The notes under the pieces were generated by a model that did no database searches, was not told the origin of the DNA, and saw only the letters and a list, made by a program, of their open reading frames with translations. The position numbers were made by a program, and so were the translations under genes. This document shows positions 10,071 through 20,900 of a stretch of 64,000 bases of DNA, piece after piece (position 1 is the stretch's first letter; each line of letters begins with the position of its first letter). The stretch lies in assembly GCF_000706645.1 (NCBI RefSeq), contig NZ_KL407337.1:188320-252319 (forward strand). Reading direction: 5' to 3'. Source of the DNA: Bartonella rochalimae ATCC BAA-1498 (GTDB taxonomy: Bacteria > Pseudomonadota > Alphaproteobacteria > Rhizobiales > Rhizobiaceae).

Positions 10071-11033
10071 ATGGAAATTTTTATAAAAAAATCATACCAG
10101 ATTTTGTGGTTGATAATAACATTTATCTTGTTGACTTGGAGTAATGTCACCTTTTCTGAAGAAGGAGAATTTCAAAGGAATCAAGGAGAAGAATTAGTTA
10201 CTTCTATTATGGATTCTCATGATCATGAAGAGGGTGATTCATACTCGCAGCTTATATTACACGCTCAACTAACAAATAAGAGTGAAAATATTATGAGCGG
10301 ATTAGTGTGGCGTGTTTATGCGCCTATTTTGGGAAGCGACAATAAATTGCCATTGGTTGCAACTTATGAAGGTGGTTCCGCACGTTTTGATTTAAAACCA
10401 GGGAGCTATCTTGTTCATGTTTCATTTGGTCATGCAAGTGTTGTGCAACGTGTAAGTTTAGAGAATAGACAACAACTTGTTAAAAATTTTAATCTTGATG
10501 CGGGTGGTATTATTTTAAATAGCACATTATTTAATGGCATAATCAATGAAAAAGAATTGCGTTTTACTATATATGAGGATGAAAGAGAAAATGATGATAC
10601 GGGTGTAATCTTAGCAAATGTTAAACCACAATCGATGGTGCGTTTAAAAGCTGGTCATTATCGTGTTGTTTCTCATTATGGTTCAGTTAATGCCATTATA
10701 CGTTCAGATATTCAGGTAGAAGCTGGTAAAATTACTGAAGTAACCCTTGAACATCAAGCTGCTCAAATTATTTTAAAGTTAGTACGTCAAGAGGGAGGAG
10801 AAGCACTGGCAGATACAAGCTGGTCTATCACTAATGACTCTGGTGATATTATTTATGAAACAGTTGGTGCTTATGTTTTGCTTGTTTTAGTAGAGGGTGA
10901 TTATATTGCTATTGCTAAAAATAAAGACAAAATTTATCGAAAGGTTTTTTCGGTAGTTTCTGGTCAAGATAAAGATGTAGATATTATAGCAAATTCGCAA
11001 AATGTACAGCAATTTGATGAATCAATGGAGTGA
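10071..11033 (+). CDS. Secreted or periplasmic repeat protein, unknown
   Basis: About 320 residues with an N-terminal hydrophobic signal segment (YQILWLIITFILLTW) and probable cleavage near the SEEGEF region. The mature part appears to be built of three beta-rich repeats, each with a pattern like lkpGsYlVhvsyG (GSYLVHVSFGHAS, GHYRVVSHYGS, GDYIAIAKNKD). This recalls carboxypeptidase-regulatory or PEGA-type sandwiches, but that is inference. In-frame TTG (10053) and GTG (10065) codons exist upstream; the ATG at 10071 was chosen because it begins just before the basic signal-peptide head. It lies between the Fe-S carrier and ccdA on the same strand. Function unknown. Confidence 0.7.
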   Translation: MEIFIKKSYQILWLIITFILLTWSNVTFSEEGEFQRNQGEELVTSIMDSHDHEEGDSYSQLILHAQLTNKSENIMSGLVWRVYAPILGSDNKLPLVATYEGGSARFDLKPGSYLVHVSFGHASVVQRVSLENRQQLVKNFNLDAGGIILNSTLFNGIINEKELRFTIYEDERENDDTGVILANVKPQSMVRLKAGHYRVVSHYGSVNAIIRSDIQVEAGKITEVTLEHQAAQIILKLVRQEGGEALADTSWSITNDSGDIIYETVGAYVLLVLVEGDYIAIAKNKDKIYRKVFSVVSGQDKDVDIIANSQNVQQFDESME

Positions 11034-11083
11034 TTCATTATCTTGGATGTTAATTGTAATTGTTAAAGGGGATATTTAAAGTT

Positions 11084-11872
11084 TTGGTTATAGAATTTTC
11101 AACATTAAGTGTTTTTTTTGCTGGTGCATTATCTTTTTTATCACCATGTGTTTTGCCATTAGTTCCTCCTTATTTGTGCTATATGGCAGGTGTTAGCATT
11201 GACGATTTTCGATCAGAAAAACAAGATAGAAGAGCATCTGTACGCTTAGTACTTTTGTCTTCTGTTATTGCTTTTGTTTTTGGGTTTACAACTGTTTTTG
11301 TTCTCTTGGGTGCAAGTGCAAGTACACTTGGCAAATTCATCGGTTACTATCGTGATTGGTTTGCTATTGTATCTGGAATTATCATTATTATTTTTGGTTT
11401 AAATTTTTTAGGGCTTTTCAAGATTGGTTTATTATTGCGTGAAGCGCGCTTTCAAACACGAAAAACGCCTGCTGGACCTTTAGGAGCTTATATTATTGGG
11501 TTAGCTTTTGCATTTGGTTGGACACCATGTATTGGTCCAATTTTAGGGCCTATTATAACGCTTGCAGGAACGAAAGAAACCGTAAGTGAAGGCGCTATGC
11601 TTTTGGGTGTTTATGCATTGGGTCTTGGAGTACCTTTTCTGTTAGCAGCTTTGTTTTCAAGTAGCTTCATGGGATTTTTAGGGGCTTTTCGTGTTCATTT
11701 AGGAAAAGTTGAAAAAATTATAGGTATTTTTCTGATTATTACAGGTATTTTATTTTTGACAGGTTCTATGCAAAATTTATCTTTTTGGCTTTTAGAAAAT
11801 TATCCTTCGTTAGGTAATATTGAAACGATTAGTTGGCATGATATTATAAATTTATTTGGATTTTTTCGTTAA
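11084..11872 (+). CDS. ccdA: CcdA/DsbD-type thiol-disulfide transporter
   Basis: An integral membrane protein of about 262 residues with six predicted spans, matching the CcdA/DsbD transmembrane family that moves reducing power across the inner membrane for cytochrome c maturation or disulfide repair. The two cysteine-bearing signatures are present: [14 protein letters not shown] near the start and [12 protein letters not shown] in the middle. I chose the TTG start at 11084, which follows AAAGGGGA by about eleven bases; another TTG at 11060 has no ribosome site. It stands 14 bases before glmU. No thioredoxin domain is fused. Confidence 0.88.
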   Translation: MVIEFSTLSVFFAGALSFLSPCVLPLVPPYLCYMAGVSIDDFRSEKQDRRASVRLVLLSSVIAFVFGFTTVFVLLGASASTLGKFIGYYRDWFAIVSGIIIIIFGLNFLGLFKIGLLLREARFQTRKTPAGPLGAYIIGLAFAFGWTPCIGPILGPIITLAGTKETVSEGAMLLGVYALGLGVPFLLAALFSSSFMGFLGAFRVHLGKVEKIIGIFLIITGILFLTGSMQNLSFWLLENYPSLGNIETISWHDIINLFGFFR

Positions 11873-11886
11873 TTATATGTGCTTTT

Positions 11887-13236
11887 ATGGTTAGAAGTTG
11901 TCTTTCTATTGTTCTCGCAGCAGGTGAAGGGACGCGTATGAAATCGTCTCTTCCTAAGGTCCTCCATAAAGTGGCTGGGTTACCACTTGTGTGTCACGTG
12001 ATAAGACAAATAGAATTATTAAATTCTTCACAATTAGCAGTGGTTGTAGGGGTTGGTGCAGAAGATGTTACTAAAACTGTACAATCATTTGTAAAAAATG
12101 CGATGATTTTTGAGCAAAAAGAGCGACTAGGTACTGCTCATGCAGTTTTATCTGCACGAATTGCTTTGGAAAAAGAAGTGGATGATGTTCTCATTGTTTT
12201 TGGAGATACTCCTTTAATTGAGCAAAATACATTGGTCAAAATTCGTGAACAACTTTCTAAGGGAGCAGATGTTGTTGTCACTGGTTTTTATACTTCTAAT
12301 CCAACAGGTTATGGTCGTCTTCTCAATAAAGATGGTAAGATTATTGCGATTGTAGAAGAACAAGATGCAAGCGATGAAGAGAAAAAAATCTCTTTTTGTA
12401 ATGGTGGAATAATGGCCATTAAGGGAAAGTATGCTCTTTCTCTTCTAGATAAAGTTAATAATAACAATTTGAAAGGAGAATATTATCTAACAGATATTGT
12501 TTCTATTGCAGCTTGTGAGGGGTTAAACATTCAGGTTGTGGAAGTGCCTTTTGATAATGTTGTAGGAATTAATAATTGTTTTGAGCTTTTTGAGGTTGAT
12601 GTTTTATGGCAAAAACGTAAAGCGCGCGATCTCATGTTATCTGGTGTTCGAATATTAAAGCCAGAAAGTGTTTATTTTTCTTATGATACAGAAGTTGAAT
12701 CAGATGTTGTGATTGAACCAAATGTTTATTTCGGATCAGGAGTAAAAGTGCAATCTGGTGCAGTTATTCACGCATTTAGTTATCTAGAAGGTGTTGTGAT
12801 TGGTATGGATGCAGAGATTGGACCTTATGCGCGTTTGCGACCAGGAACAGAGTTAGAACGATCGGTTAAGATTGGAAATTTTTGTGAAATTAAGCAAGCA
12901 AAAATAGGAGAGTGTTCCAAGATTAACCATTTGAGTTATATCGGGGATGCAGAAATTGGGAAGCATACTAATATTGGAGCTGGTACAATTACTTGTAATT
13001 ATGATGGTTTTAACAAACATAAAATTGTGATTGGAGACAATGCTTTTATTGGTTCTAATTCAGCACTTGTTTCTCCTTTGATCATAGGGGAAGGAGCCTA
13101 TATCGCTTCAGGAAGTGTTATCACTGAAAATGTTCCCGCTGACAGTATGGCTTTGGGGCGTGCACGGCAGATTATAAAAGAGGATCGTGCAGAAAAATTA
13201 CGTGAGCGTTTATCAGCAAATAAAAAGAAGAGTTAA
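11887..13236 (+). CDS. glmU: Bifunctional GlcNAc-1-P uridyltransferase/acetyltransferase
   Basis: The 449-residue GlmU makes UDP-GlcNAc in two steps: acetylation of glucosamine-1-phosphate and UMP transfer. The N-terminal Rossmann-like pyrophosphorylase begins with [20 protein letters not shown], the nucleotide-binding loop. From about residue 255 the protein turns into hexapeptide left-handed beta-helix repeats ([40 protein letters not shown]). The product feeds peptidoglycan and lipopolysaccharide synthesis. It is followed by glmS, whose product supplies glucosamine-6-phosphate, so both pathway ends are linked here; only GlmM is missing from the window. Confidence 0.97.
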   Translation: MVRSCLSIVLAAGEGTRMKSSLPKVLHKVAGLPLVCHVIRQIELLNSSQLAVVVGVGAEDVTKTVQSFVKNAMIFEQKERLGTAHAVLSARIALEKEVDDVLIVFGDTPLIEQNTLVKIREQLSKGADVVVTGFYTSNPTGYGRLLNKDGKIIAIVEEQDASDEEKKISFCNGGIMAIKGKYALSLLDKVNNNNLKGEYYLTDIVSIAACEGLNIQVVEVPFDNVVGINNCFELFEVDVLWQKRKARDLMLSGVRILKPESVYFSYDTEVESDVVIEPNVYFGSGVKVQSGAVIHAFSYLEGVVIGMDAEIGPYARLRPGTELERSVKIGNFCEIKQAKIGECSKINHLSYIGDAEIGKHTNIGAGTITCNYDGFNKHKIVIGDNAFIGSNSALVSPLIIGEGAYIASGSVITENVPADSMALGRARQIIKEDRAEKLRERLSANKKKS

Positions 13237-13415
13237 TTGTTTTTATTTATTTCTCAGTTTTAATAGTGATCTAATAATTATGGAGACACTTGTTCTTATT
13301 TATGACCATGCCATATCAATTTATATAATTTATAGGCTGTTTAGATTTAGAATGTAGATCGTTTGATTTTTTATAATGTTTATTATCAATTTGGGGTGTA
13401 AATTGGAGCTTTTTA

Positions 13416-15236
13416 ATGTGTGGAATTATTGGAATTCTTGGAAATAAATCTGTTGCATCCCATTTGATTGATGGCTTGAAGCGTCTTGAGTATAGAGGAT
13501 ATGACTCATCTGGTTTAGCGACAGTGCATAATGGGCGTCTTCATCGTGTTCGAGCTGAAGGTAAATTAGTTCATTTAGAAGAAAAATTAGGAAAAAAACC
13601 TCTGGAAGGTAATTTAGGAATTGGTCATACTCGCTGGGCTACGCATGGGATTGCTGTAGAACGAAATGCTCATCCTCATATGACTGAGAGACTTGCAGTT
13701 GTTCATAATGGCATTATTGAAAATTTTGTAGAACTACAAAAGGAACTCGTTGAGGACGGTTATACCTTCGAAACAGAAACGGATACGGAGGTTATTGCTC
13801 ATTTGATTACACGCGAATTGAAAAATGGTCTTTCTCCACAAGAAGCAACGTACACAGGCTGGAAAAAACTCCAGGGTGCTTTTGCTTTTTCTCTTATTTT
13901 TGAAGGTGAAGACAATCTTATGATTGCTGTTCGCTCTGGACCACCATTAGTGATTGGTTATGGTAAAGATGCGTTTTTTGTGGGGTCTGATGCGATTGCT
14001 TTAGCGCCATTTACAAATCGTATAAGCTATCTGGAAGATGGAGATTATGCAGTTATCAAACGTGAAGGAATAAAAATTTACAATACGGATAATCGGCAAG
14101 TAGAGCGCCCTATTACGACTTTATTTGAAGGGTCTTTGCTCGTTTCTAAAGGTCATCATCGTCATTTTATGCGTAAAGAAATGTTTGAACAGCCTGAAGT
14201 TATTTCACATAATTTGACGCACTATCTTGATTTTAGACAAGGTATTCTGCTTGAAAGTTTGATCGATTGGAGCAAGATTAATCGAGTATTATTCGCTAGT
14301 TGTGGGACAGCTTACTATTCAACTTTAGTTGCGCGTTACTGGTTTGAAAATTTTGCTGCTTTAAGTATCGATAATGATGTAGCTTCTGAATTCCGTTATC
14401 GTGAACCACCGATAACATCTGATGTGTTATCGGTATTTGTTTCCCAGTCTGGTGAAACGGCTGATACTTTAGCGTCTTTACGCTACTGCCGAAATCTTGG
14501 TGTAAAAACAGCAACAGTTGTGAATGTTATGCAATCAACGATGGCAAGAGAAGCTGATTTTGTTTTACCAACCTTCGCAGGACCAGAAATTGGTGTTGCT
14601 TCGACAAAAGCTTTTACTTGTCAATTATCCACTCTTGCTGCAATGGCACTTAGTGCAGCTAAACAGCGTGGATATCTTTCAAAAACAACAGAACAGCAAT
14701 TGGTTCAGCAATTAGCAGAAGTTCCTAGGATTTTAAATGAAGTTTTAAAGCTGGATGAAAAAATTGAACAATTATGTCGTAGTTTAGTAAATGCAAAAGG
14801 TGTACTCTATCTTGGGCGAGGCACTTCTTATCCAATTGCTTTAGAGGGAGCGCTCAAACTGAAAGAACTTTCTTATATTCATGCTGAAGGTTATGCTGCT
14901 GGTGAATTAAAACATGGGCCGATTGCGCTGATTGATGAAAAAATACCAGTTATTGTTGTAGCCCCTTATGATAGATGGTTTGGAAAAACATTCTCTAATA
15001 TGCAAGAGGTTGCTGCGCGTAATGGCCATATTATTTTGATAACGGATAAAAGAGGAGAAGCAGCAGCGACTCATTTTTCTTCCTTATCGACTATTATTTT
15101 ACCAGATGTTCCAGAGTTTATTGCTCCTATTATTTATGCTTTGCCTGTTCAGTTAATTGCTTATCATACAGCTGTTTTGTTGGGGACAGATGTTGATCAA
15201 CCACGTAATTTAGCAAAATCAGTGACCGTTGAGTAA
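13416..15236 (+). CDS. glmS: Glutamine-fructose-6-phosphate aminotransferase
   Basis: A 606-residue enzyme that converts fructose-6-phosphate and glutamine to glucosamine-6-phosphate, the first committed step to UDP-GlcNAc. It starts MCGIIGILG, so Cys2 becomes the N-terminal nucleophile after Met removal. The glutaminase part contains YRGYDSSGLA and GHTRWATHG. Two SIS sugar-isomerase domains follow (VSQSGETADT and YLGRGTSYPIALEGALKLKE), and the C-terminus ends DQPRNLAKSVTVE, as the family does. A 179-base gap separates it from glmU; I see no glmS ribozyme, as expected outside Firmicutes. Confidence 0.97.
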   Translation: MCGIIGILGNKSVASHLIDGLKRLEYRGYDSSGLATVHNGRLHRVRAEGKLVHLEEKLGKKPLEGNLGIGHTRWATHGIAVERNAHPHMTERLAVVHNGIIENFVELQKELVEDGYTFETETDTEVIAHLITRELKNGLSPQEATYTGWKKLQGAFAFSLIFEGEDNLMIAVRSGPPLVIGYGKDAFFVGSDAIALAPFTNRISYLEDGDYAVIKREGIKIYNTDNRQVERPITTLFEGSLLVSKGHHRHFMRKEMFEQPEVISHNLTHYLDFRQGILLESLIDWSKINRVLFASCGTAYYSTLVARYWFENFAALSIDNDVASEFRYREPPITSDVLSVFVSQSGETADTLASLRYCRNLGVKTATVVNVMQSTMAREADFVLPTFAGPEIGVASTKAFTCQLSTLAAMALSAAKQRGYLSKTTEQQLVQQLAEVPRILNEVLKLDEKIEQLCRSLVNAKGVLYLGRGTSYPIALEGALKLKELSYIHAEGYAAGELKHGPIALIDEKIPVIVVAPYDRWFGKTFSNMQEVAARNGHIILITDKRGEAAATHFSSLSTIILPDVPEFIAPIIYALPVQLIAYHTAVLLGTDVDQPRNLAKSVTVE

Positions 15237-15475
15237 AAAATGATTTATTTTTTAAGAATTATAGAAATGATAAATCAGTATCTGCAACTGATATATAAAA
15301 ACATTTTATTTTATCAAAATGACTTTTAAATATATCATCAACAATGACCAGAGTGTTTTAATAAGCTTTTTGATCTTTACAGGAGGATATGCTCTCTTTA
15401 TGCTTATTGAAGTGGGTGAAGATCTTGTTTAACAGTTGATTTTTTGTTGGTTGTGTTGATAAAATTATTAAAAAA

Positions 15476-17581
15476 CTAACCTGCACGTAATAGCTGAAGA
15501 GCATCATCGCGTCCAAAAAGATAAAGAAGTAAGCGCACAGCATATCCCTGTTCTGAAGAAAGATTAGGATCGCGTTGTAATAATAAATTCGCATTCTTTT
15601 TTGCTATAAGTAAAAGATTACGATGGACTGCAAGGTTTGCTATATAGAATTCAGGCATACCAGATTGTCGTGTTCCTAATAATTCGCCTTCACCTCGTAG
15701 ACGCAAATCTTCTTCAGCAATTGTAAAACCATCTTCTGTATTTCGCATGATATTGAGACGTGCTTCAGCTGTTTTGGTGAGAGGGCCCTTATAGAGTAAA
15801 ATACAGGAGGATTTTTTATTTCCTCGTCCAACACGTCCACGTAATTGGTGTAGTTGTGCAAGACCAAAATGCTCCGCATGCTCGATAACAATAATTGAAG
15901 CATCAGGAATATCAACTCCTACTTCAATGACTGTAGTTGCAACTAAAATGCATATATTAGCATTTTTAAAGGATGCCATTACGGTTTCTTTTTCATCAGT
16001 AGACATTTTTCCATGTATCATACCGACACGAGTTCCAAACCGTTTTTGTAAGCTCGCAAAGCGATTTTCAATAGAAGTAAGCTGAAGAGTTTTGGATTCT
16101 TCCACAAGAGGACAGATCCAATAAATTTTTTCTTCTTTTTGTACTGCAGTAGCAATTCGTTCTATAAGTTCATTTATCCGTTCTGAAGGAATTGTTGCAG
16201 TTGTGATAGGATTCCGCCCAATTGGTTTATCTGTAATTTTTGATGCGTCCATATCACCATAAGATGTTAGTATCAACGTACGTGGAATAGGAGTTGCTGT
16301 CATAACAAGCATGTCAGGCTTATTGCCTTTTGCAGTAAGGGTAAGACGTTGGTGTACACCAAAACGATGTTGCTCATCAATAATAGCCAGAGCAAGGTTA
16401 TTATAAGTGACATGCTCCTGTATCAAAGCATGGGTACCGATAATGATAGAAGCTTCTCCTGATAAAATAGTATCAAGAATTTTTGCGCGCACTTTTCCTT
16501 TTTCTCGCCCAGTTAATAGGGCTGTTTGTAAACCGATTTTTTCAGCAAGGGGAGCGATTGTAGCAAAATGTTGTCGAGCAAGAACTTCTGTTGGAACCAT
16601 TAAGGCTGATTGCCCTGAATTTTCAGCAATTTGAGCTATTGCCATCAGTGCAACTACGGTTTTTCCTGTTCCCACATCACCTTGAAGAAGCCTTAACATG
16701 GGTTCAGGTGAAGCTAAATCATTTTCGATATCTTTAATTGCTTTTATTTGTCCATTTGTAAGCTGAAAGGGTAGGATTTCAAGTAGTTTTTTAGTATAAG
16801 CACCTGTAGGTGGGCGAGAAGTACCTGAAAGTGATTTAGTCTCTAGGCGTACAAGGCCAAGAGCTATTTGATTAGCAAAAAATTCATCATAAGCAAGACG
16901 CTTACGCGCTGTACTTTCTAGGGTAAGATCATCAGGATTGATAGGGTCGTGAATACGGCGTAAAGAAACAGCAAAAGAAGAAAAGTTATGCTCCTTTTTT
17001 ATACTTTCTTCTATCCATTCTGGCAAAGAAGGAATAAAATCAAGGGCTTTTTTCGTTGCTCGTCTTAGTGTCTTTGTGGAAAGCCCTGCAGTAGAGGGAT
17101 AAATCGGTTCAATAAATGGCATCTGATCGAGTTGTTCATAAAAAAGTATATGATCAGGGTGAATCATTGAAAGCTGCCCTTTAAACCGTTCTACTTTACC
17201 TGATACGATTACTTTTTTCCCTTTTGGCAATTGCTTCTCTAGCCAAGAGCGTTGGGCGTGAAAAAATATTAAATTTATTGTACCTGTTCGATCATAACCA
17301 ATGACACGATAAGGTGCTCGACTGTGATTCGTTGGTGGTATATGTTGATCGATAATAATTTCAAGAGTAACAATATCTCCTTCTTGTGCGAAAGAAATAT
17401 TGGGTTGTTTTCTGCGGTCTATAACAGAATGAGGCATCAATCGAAGAAGATCAATAAGAGTAGGTTCGCGTTGCACAAGATTAATATTTAAAACTTTAGC
17501 AAATAAAGAACATATTTTTGTATTAACTCCAGCGAGGGTGTTAATAGAGGTAAAAAGGGGATTCAGAAGGCTTGGATGCAT
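15476..17581 (-). CDS. recG: ATP-dependent DNA helicase RecG
   Basis: A full-length 701-residue RecG, the branch-migrating helicase that remodels stalled forks and Holliday junctions. The N-terminal wedge/OB domain is followed by superfamily 2 motifs: Walker A GDVGTGKT, a DEQHRFG motif II, TATPIPRT motif III, and the C-terminal helicase block with QLRGRVGRG. A TRG-type translocation region follows near RLRGEGELLGTRQSG. It is transcribed alone, convergent with glmS and divergent from dnaE. Confidence 0.97.
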   Translation of the reverse strand: MHPSLLNPLFTSINTLAGVNTKICSLFAKVLNINLVQREPTLIDLLRLMPHSVIDRRKQPNISFAQEGDIVTLEIIIDQHIPPTNHSRAPYRVIGYDRTGTINLIFFHAQRSWLEKQLPKGKKVIVSGKVERFKGQLSMIHPDHILFYEQLDQMPFIEPIYPSTAGLSTKTLRRATKKALDFIPSLPEWIEESIKKEHNFSSFAVSLRRIHDPINPDDLTLESTARKRLAYDEFFANQIALGLVRLETKSLSGTSRPPTGAYTKKLLEILPFQLTNGQIKAIKDIENDLASPEPMLRLLQGDVGTGKTVVALMAIAQIAENSGQSALMVPTEVLARQHFATIAPLAEKIGLQTALLTGREKGKVRAKILDTILSGEASIIIGTHALIQEHVTYNNLALAIIDEQHRFGVHQRLTLTAKGNKPDMLVMTATPIPRTLILTSYGDMDASKITDKPIGRNPITTATIPSERINELIERIATAVQKEEKIYWICPLVEESKTLQLTSIENRFASLQKRFGTRVGMIHGKMSTDEKETVMASFKNANICILVATTVIEVGVDIPDASIIVIEHAEHFGLAQLHQLRGRVGRGNKKSSCILLYKGPLTKTAEARLNIMRNTEDGFTIAEEDLRLRGEGELLGTRQSGMPEFYIANLAVHRNLLLIAKKNANLLLQRDPNLSSEQGYAVRLLLYLFGRDDALQLLRAG

Positions 17582-17956
17582 ACGAAAATTTAGCTCTCTT
17601 TGTTTTTTTCTAGTATTTAGAAAGAACTTTTTGAAGATAAATCACTCAGTATATAAAAATAGTTGCATTATTGTTTTCTTAAGATGTGGGTTATGGAATT
17701 AAATAGTCCGATAATGAAGAAAATAAGAACATGATAAAAAGATAATCAACATTAATCATTTTATATGCTACTCTATTTTATTTATATATTTTTTTATTGT
17801 GGCTATAGCTATTTATTTGATGGTCATTTATCGATATCAATGAAATTAGTATGTCTTTTGGATATTCTAGAGTGCTAGGATTGTGGCTTTGGTGTAAGTC
17901 AAAGATCGTTTACAAAAATAAAAATTGCAATTTGGTATCTATTTTAATGGGAAATA
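17582..17956. other. Divergent recG-dnaE intergenic region
   Basis: This 375-base, AT-rich stretch separates recG from dnaE, which are transcribed away from each other, so both promoters must lie here. I find no reading frame with a start and ribosome site, no tRNA, and no striking repeat. Confidence 0.5.
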
Positions 17957-20900
17957 GTGCAAGTGTCAGGAAAAAAAAGAAAAACACCCGATAATAAAAA
18001 CTCTCTCCCTCGCTTTATTCACTTGAGGGTACACTCAGCTTATTCACTTCTTGAAGGTGCTTTAAAAGTCAAACAAATCATTCAGCACGCCATTTCTGAT
18101 CGTATGCCTGCCATAGCTATTACGGATACAAATAATTTATTTGGTGCTTTAGAGTTTTCACAATACTGTTTTTCTGATGGTATTCAACCTATTATTGGTT
18201 GTCAGCTTGCTATTGATTTTGGTGATGAAAATTGTAATTCACCTTTAACTAAATTGCATCATTCTTCTGATTATTCTTCCATTGTATTATTTGCTGCGAG
18301 TGAAACAGGTTATTCGCATTTGGTTCGGCTTGTTAGTCGTGCATATCTTGATAAGAATGATACGGATCTTCCGCATATTAAAGCTGATTTTCTCTTAAGA
18401 CACCATGAAGGAATTATTGCTTTAACTGGTGGACCAGGAGGGCCTATTAATTCGGCTTTAACTGAAGATAAAAAAGAACGAGCTATTGAGCGTTTAACTT
18501 ATTTGAAGAAAATTTTTGGTGATCGTCTTTATGTTGAATTACAACGGCATGGTTCTTATGATCGGAAAGTGGAAGAAGCGCTTATTGAACTAGCTTACAC
18601 CTATGAGATTCCTCTTGTTGCTACTAATGAGGCATTTTTTCTCAATAAAGAAGGATATGCTGCTCATGATGCGCTCATGGCTGTTGCGGAAGGGCAAGTT
18701 GTTTCTAATCCAAATCGTAAACGTGTGACATCAGATCATTATTTAAAGTCACAAGATGAAATGGTTTCACTGTTTTCTGATCTTCCGGAGGCTTTGGAAA
18801 ATAGTGTTGAAATTGCTTTACGCTGTCATGCTTATGCACCAATTAGAAAACCGATTTTGCCTGGTTTTATAGAGCGATCTGCAGATACATCCTCTGTTTT
18901 AGAAGCAGAAGCTAAGGAATTATTAGATCAAGCCAAAGCCGGTTTAAAAATGCGTCTTGAGACAATTGGTTTAGCAGAAGGCTATACAATTGCAGATTAT
19001 GAGCAGCGGCTTAATTATGAAATTTCAGTTATTACGCGGATGCAATTCTCTGGTTATTTTCTCATTGTTTCGGATTTTATCAAATGGGCAAAAGCTCATG
19101 ATATTCCTGTCGGTCCAGGGCGTGGTTCTGGTGCTGGGTCCCTTGTTGCCTATGCACTAACGATCACTGATGTTGATCCTTTACGTTTTTCTCTTTTATT
19201 TGAACGTTTTCTTAATCCAGATCGTGTTTCTATGCCAGATTTTGATATCGATTTTTGTCAAGAACGACGCGAAGAGGTTATTCGTTATGTTCAGCAAAAA
19301 TATGGCTGCGATCAAGTCGCTCAGATTATTACATTCGGTAAATTGCAAGCACGTGCAGTATTGCGTGATGTTGGTCGTGTTTTAGAGGTACCTTATCGTC
19401 TGGTAGACTATCTGACAAAATTAGTTCCTGCTACTCCTGGTAGTAATATTGAGTTAGCACAAGCTATTATAGATGAACCAAAATTTGAAGAAGAAAAGAA
19501 AAAGGACCCTGTTATTGGGCGTATGTTAGATATAGCACTTCAGCTAGAAGGACTCTATCGTCATGCCTCTACTCATGCTGCAGGGATTGTTATTGGTGAT
19601 CGTCCATTATCAGAGCTTGTACCGATGTATCGTGATCCACGCTCTGATATGCCTGTAACTCAATTTAATATGAAATATGTTGAACAATCTGGATTGGTAA
19701 AATTTGATTTTTTAGGTTTAAAAACGCTTACTGTTTTAAAGATGGCTGTTGATTTTGTCGCACGAAAAGGCACGAAGGTAGATTTATCGCATATTCCCCT
19801 TAATGATGAAGCAACTTATGCTATGATGTCACGTGGTGAAACAGTTGGCGTGTTTCAAGTTGAAAGTGCTGGTATGCGTAAAGCACTTATTGGTATGAGG
19901 CCAGATTGTATTGAAGATATTATTGCTCTTGTAGCGCTTTATCGTCCTGGTCCGATGGAGAATATTTCGACATATAATATACGCAAACATAAAGAAGAAG
20001 AAATTACCTCTATTCATCCTAAAATAGACCATTTAGTTAAAGAAACGCAAGGTGTTATTGTTTATCAAGAACAAGTGATGCAGATTGCTCAGGAGCTTGC
20101 TGGCTATTCACTCGGAGAAGCAGATTTATTGCGTAGAGCTATGGGTAAAAAAATTCATAAAGAAATGCAAGAACAACGTGCACGCTTTGTAAGTGGGGCC
20201 GTTGATGGTGGCCTTGATAAGGAGCAGGCTAATGTAATCTTTGATCTTTTAGCAAAATTTGCGGATTACGGTTTTAATAAGTCGCATGCTACCGCTTATG
20301 CGATTGTTTCTTATCATACAGCTTATATGAAAGCACACCATCCTGTAGAGTTTTTGGCTGCATCTATGACATATGATATGACAAATACAGATAAGCTCAA
20401 TGATTTTCGACGTGAGGCATTAAGATTAGGAATTGAGGTTGTTGCGCCCTGTGTGCAAACATCACACCGCATTTTTGAAGTTGGGGAGAATTGTATTTAT
20501 TATTCCCTTTCTGCTGTTAAAGGGGTGGGAGATATGGTCGTTGATCATATCGTGGCTTGTCGTGGAGACAAGCCTTTTAGGGATTTAGAAGATTTTTGTG
20601 AACGTATTGATCCTCGTATTGTGAATAAGCGCGCTATGGAGAGTTTGATTTACGCTGGCGCCTTTGATTGTTTTAATGTTGCTCGTGAAGTTCTACTAGC
20701 AAGCCTGGTAACTCTTAACGCACGTGCTCTTCGTATTCTTGATAATAATTCTAGTGGGCAAGTTGATATATTTGAGATGGTAGGTGGGTTAAAAGAGCCT
20801 TTGATTTTATCTCAAGCATCTCCTTGGTCTGTTGCTGAGAAACTTCATTATGAATTTCAGGTAATAGGTTTTTATTTTTCTGCTCATCCTTTGAGTGAGT

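Noticed and set aside
13237-13415. glmS ribozyme or other riboswitch before glmS
   Set aside because: No recognisable conserved core, and the glmS ribozyme is known mainly from Gram-positive bacteria.
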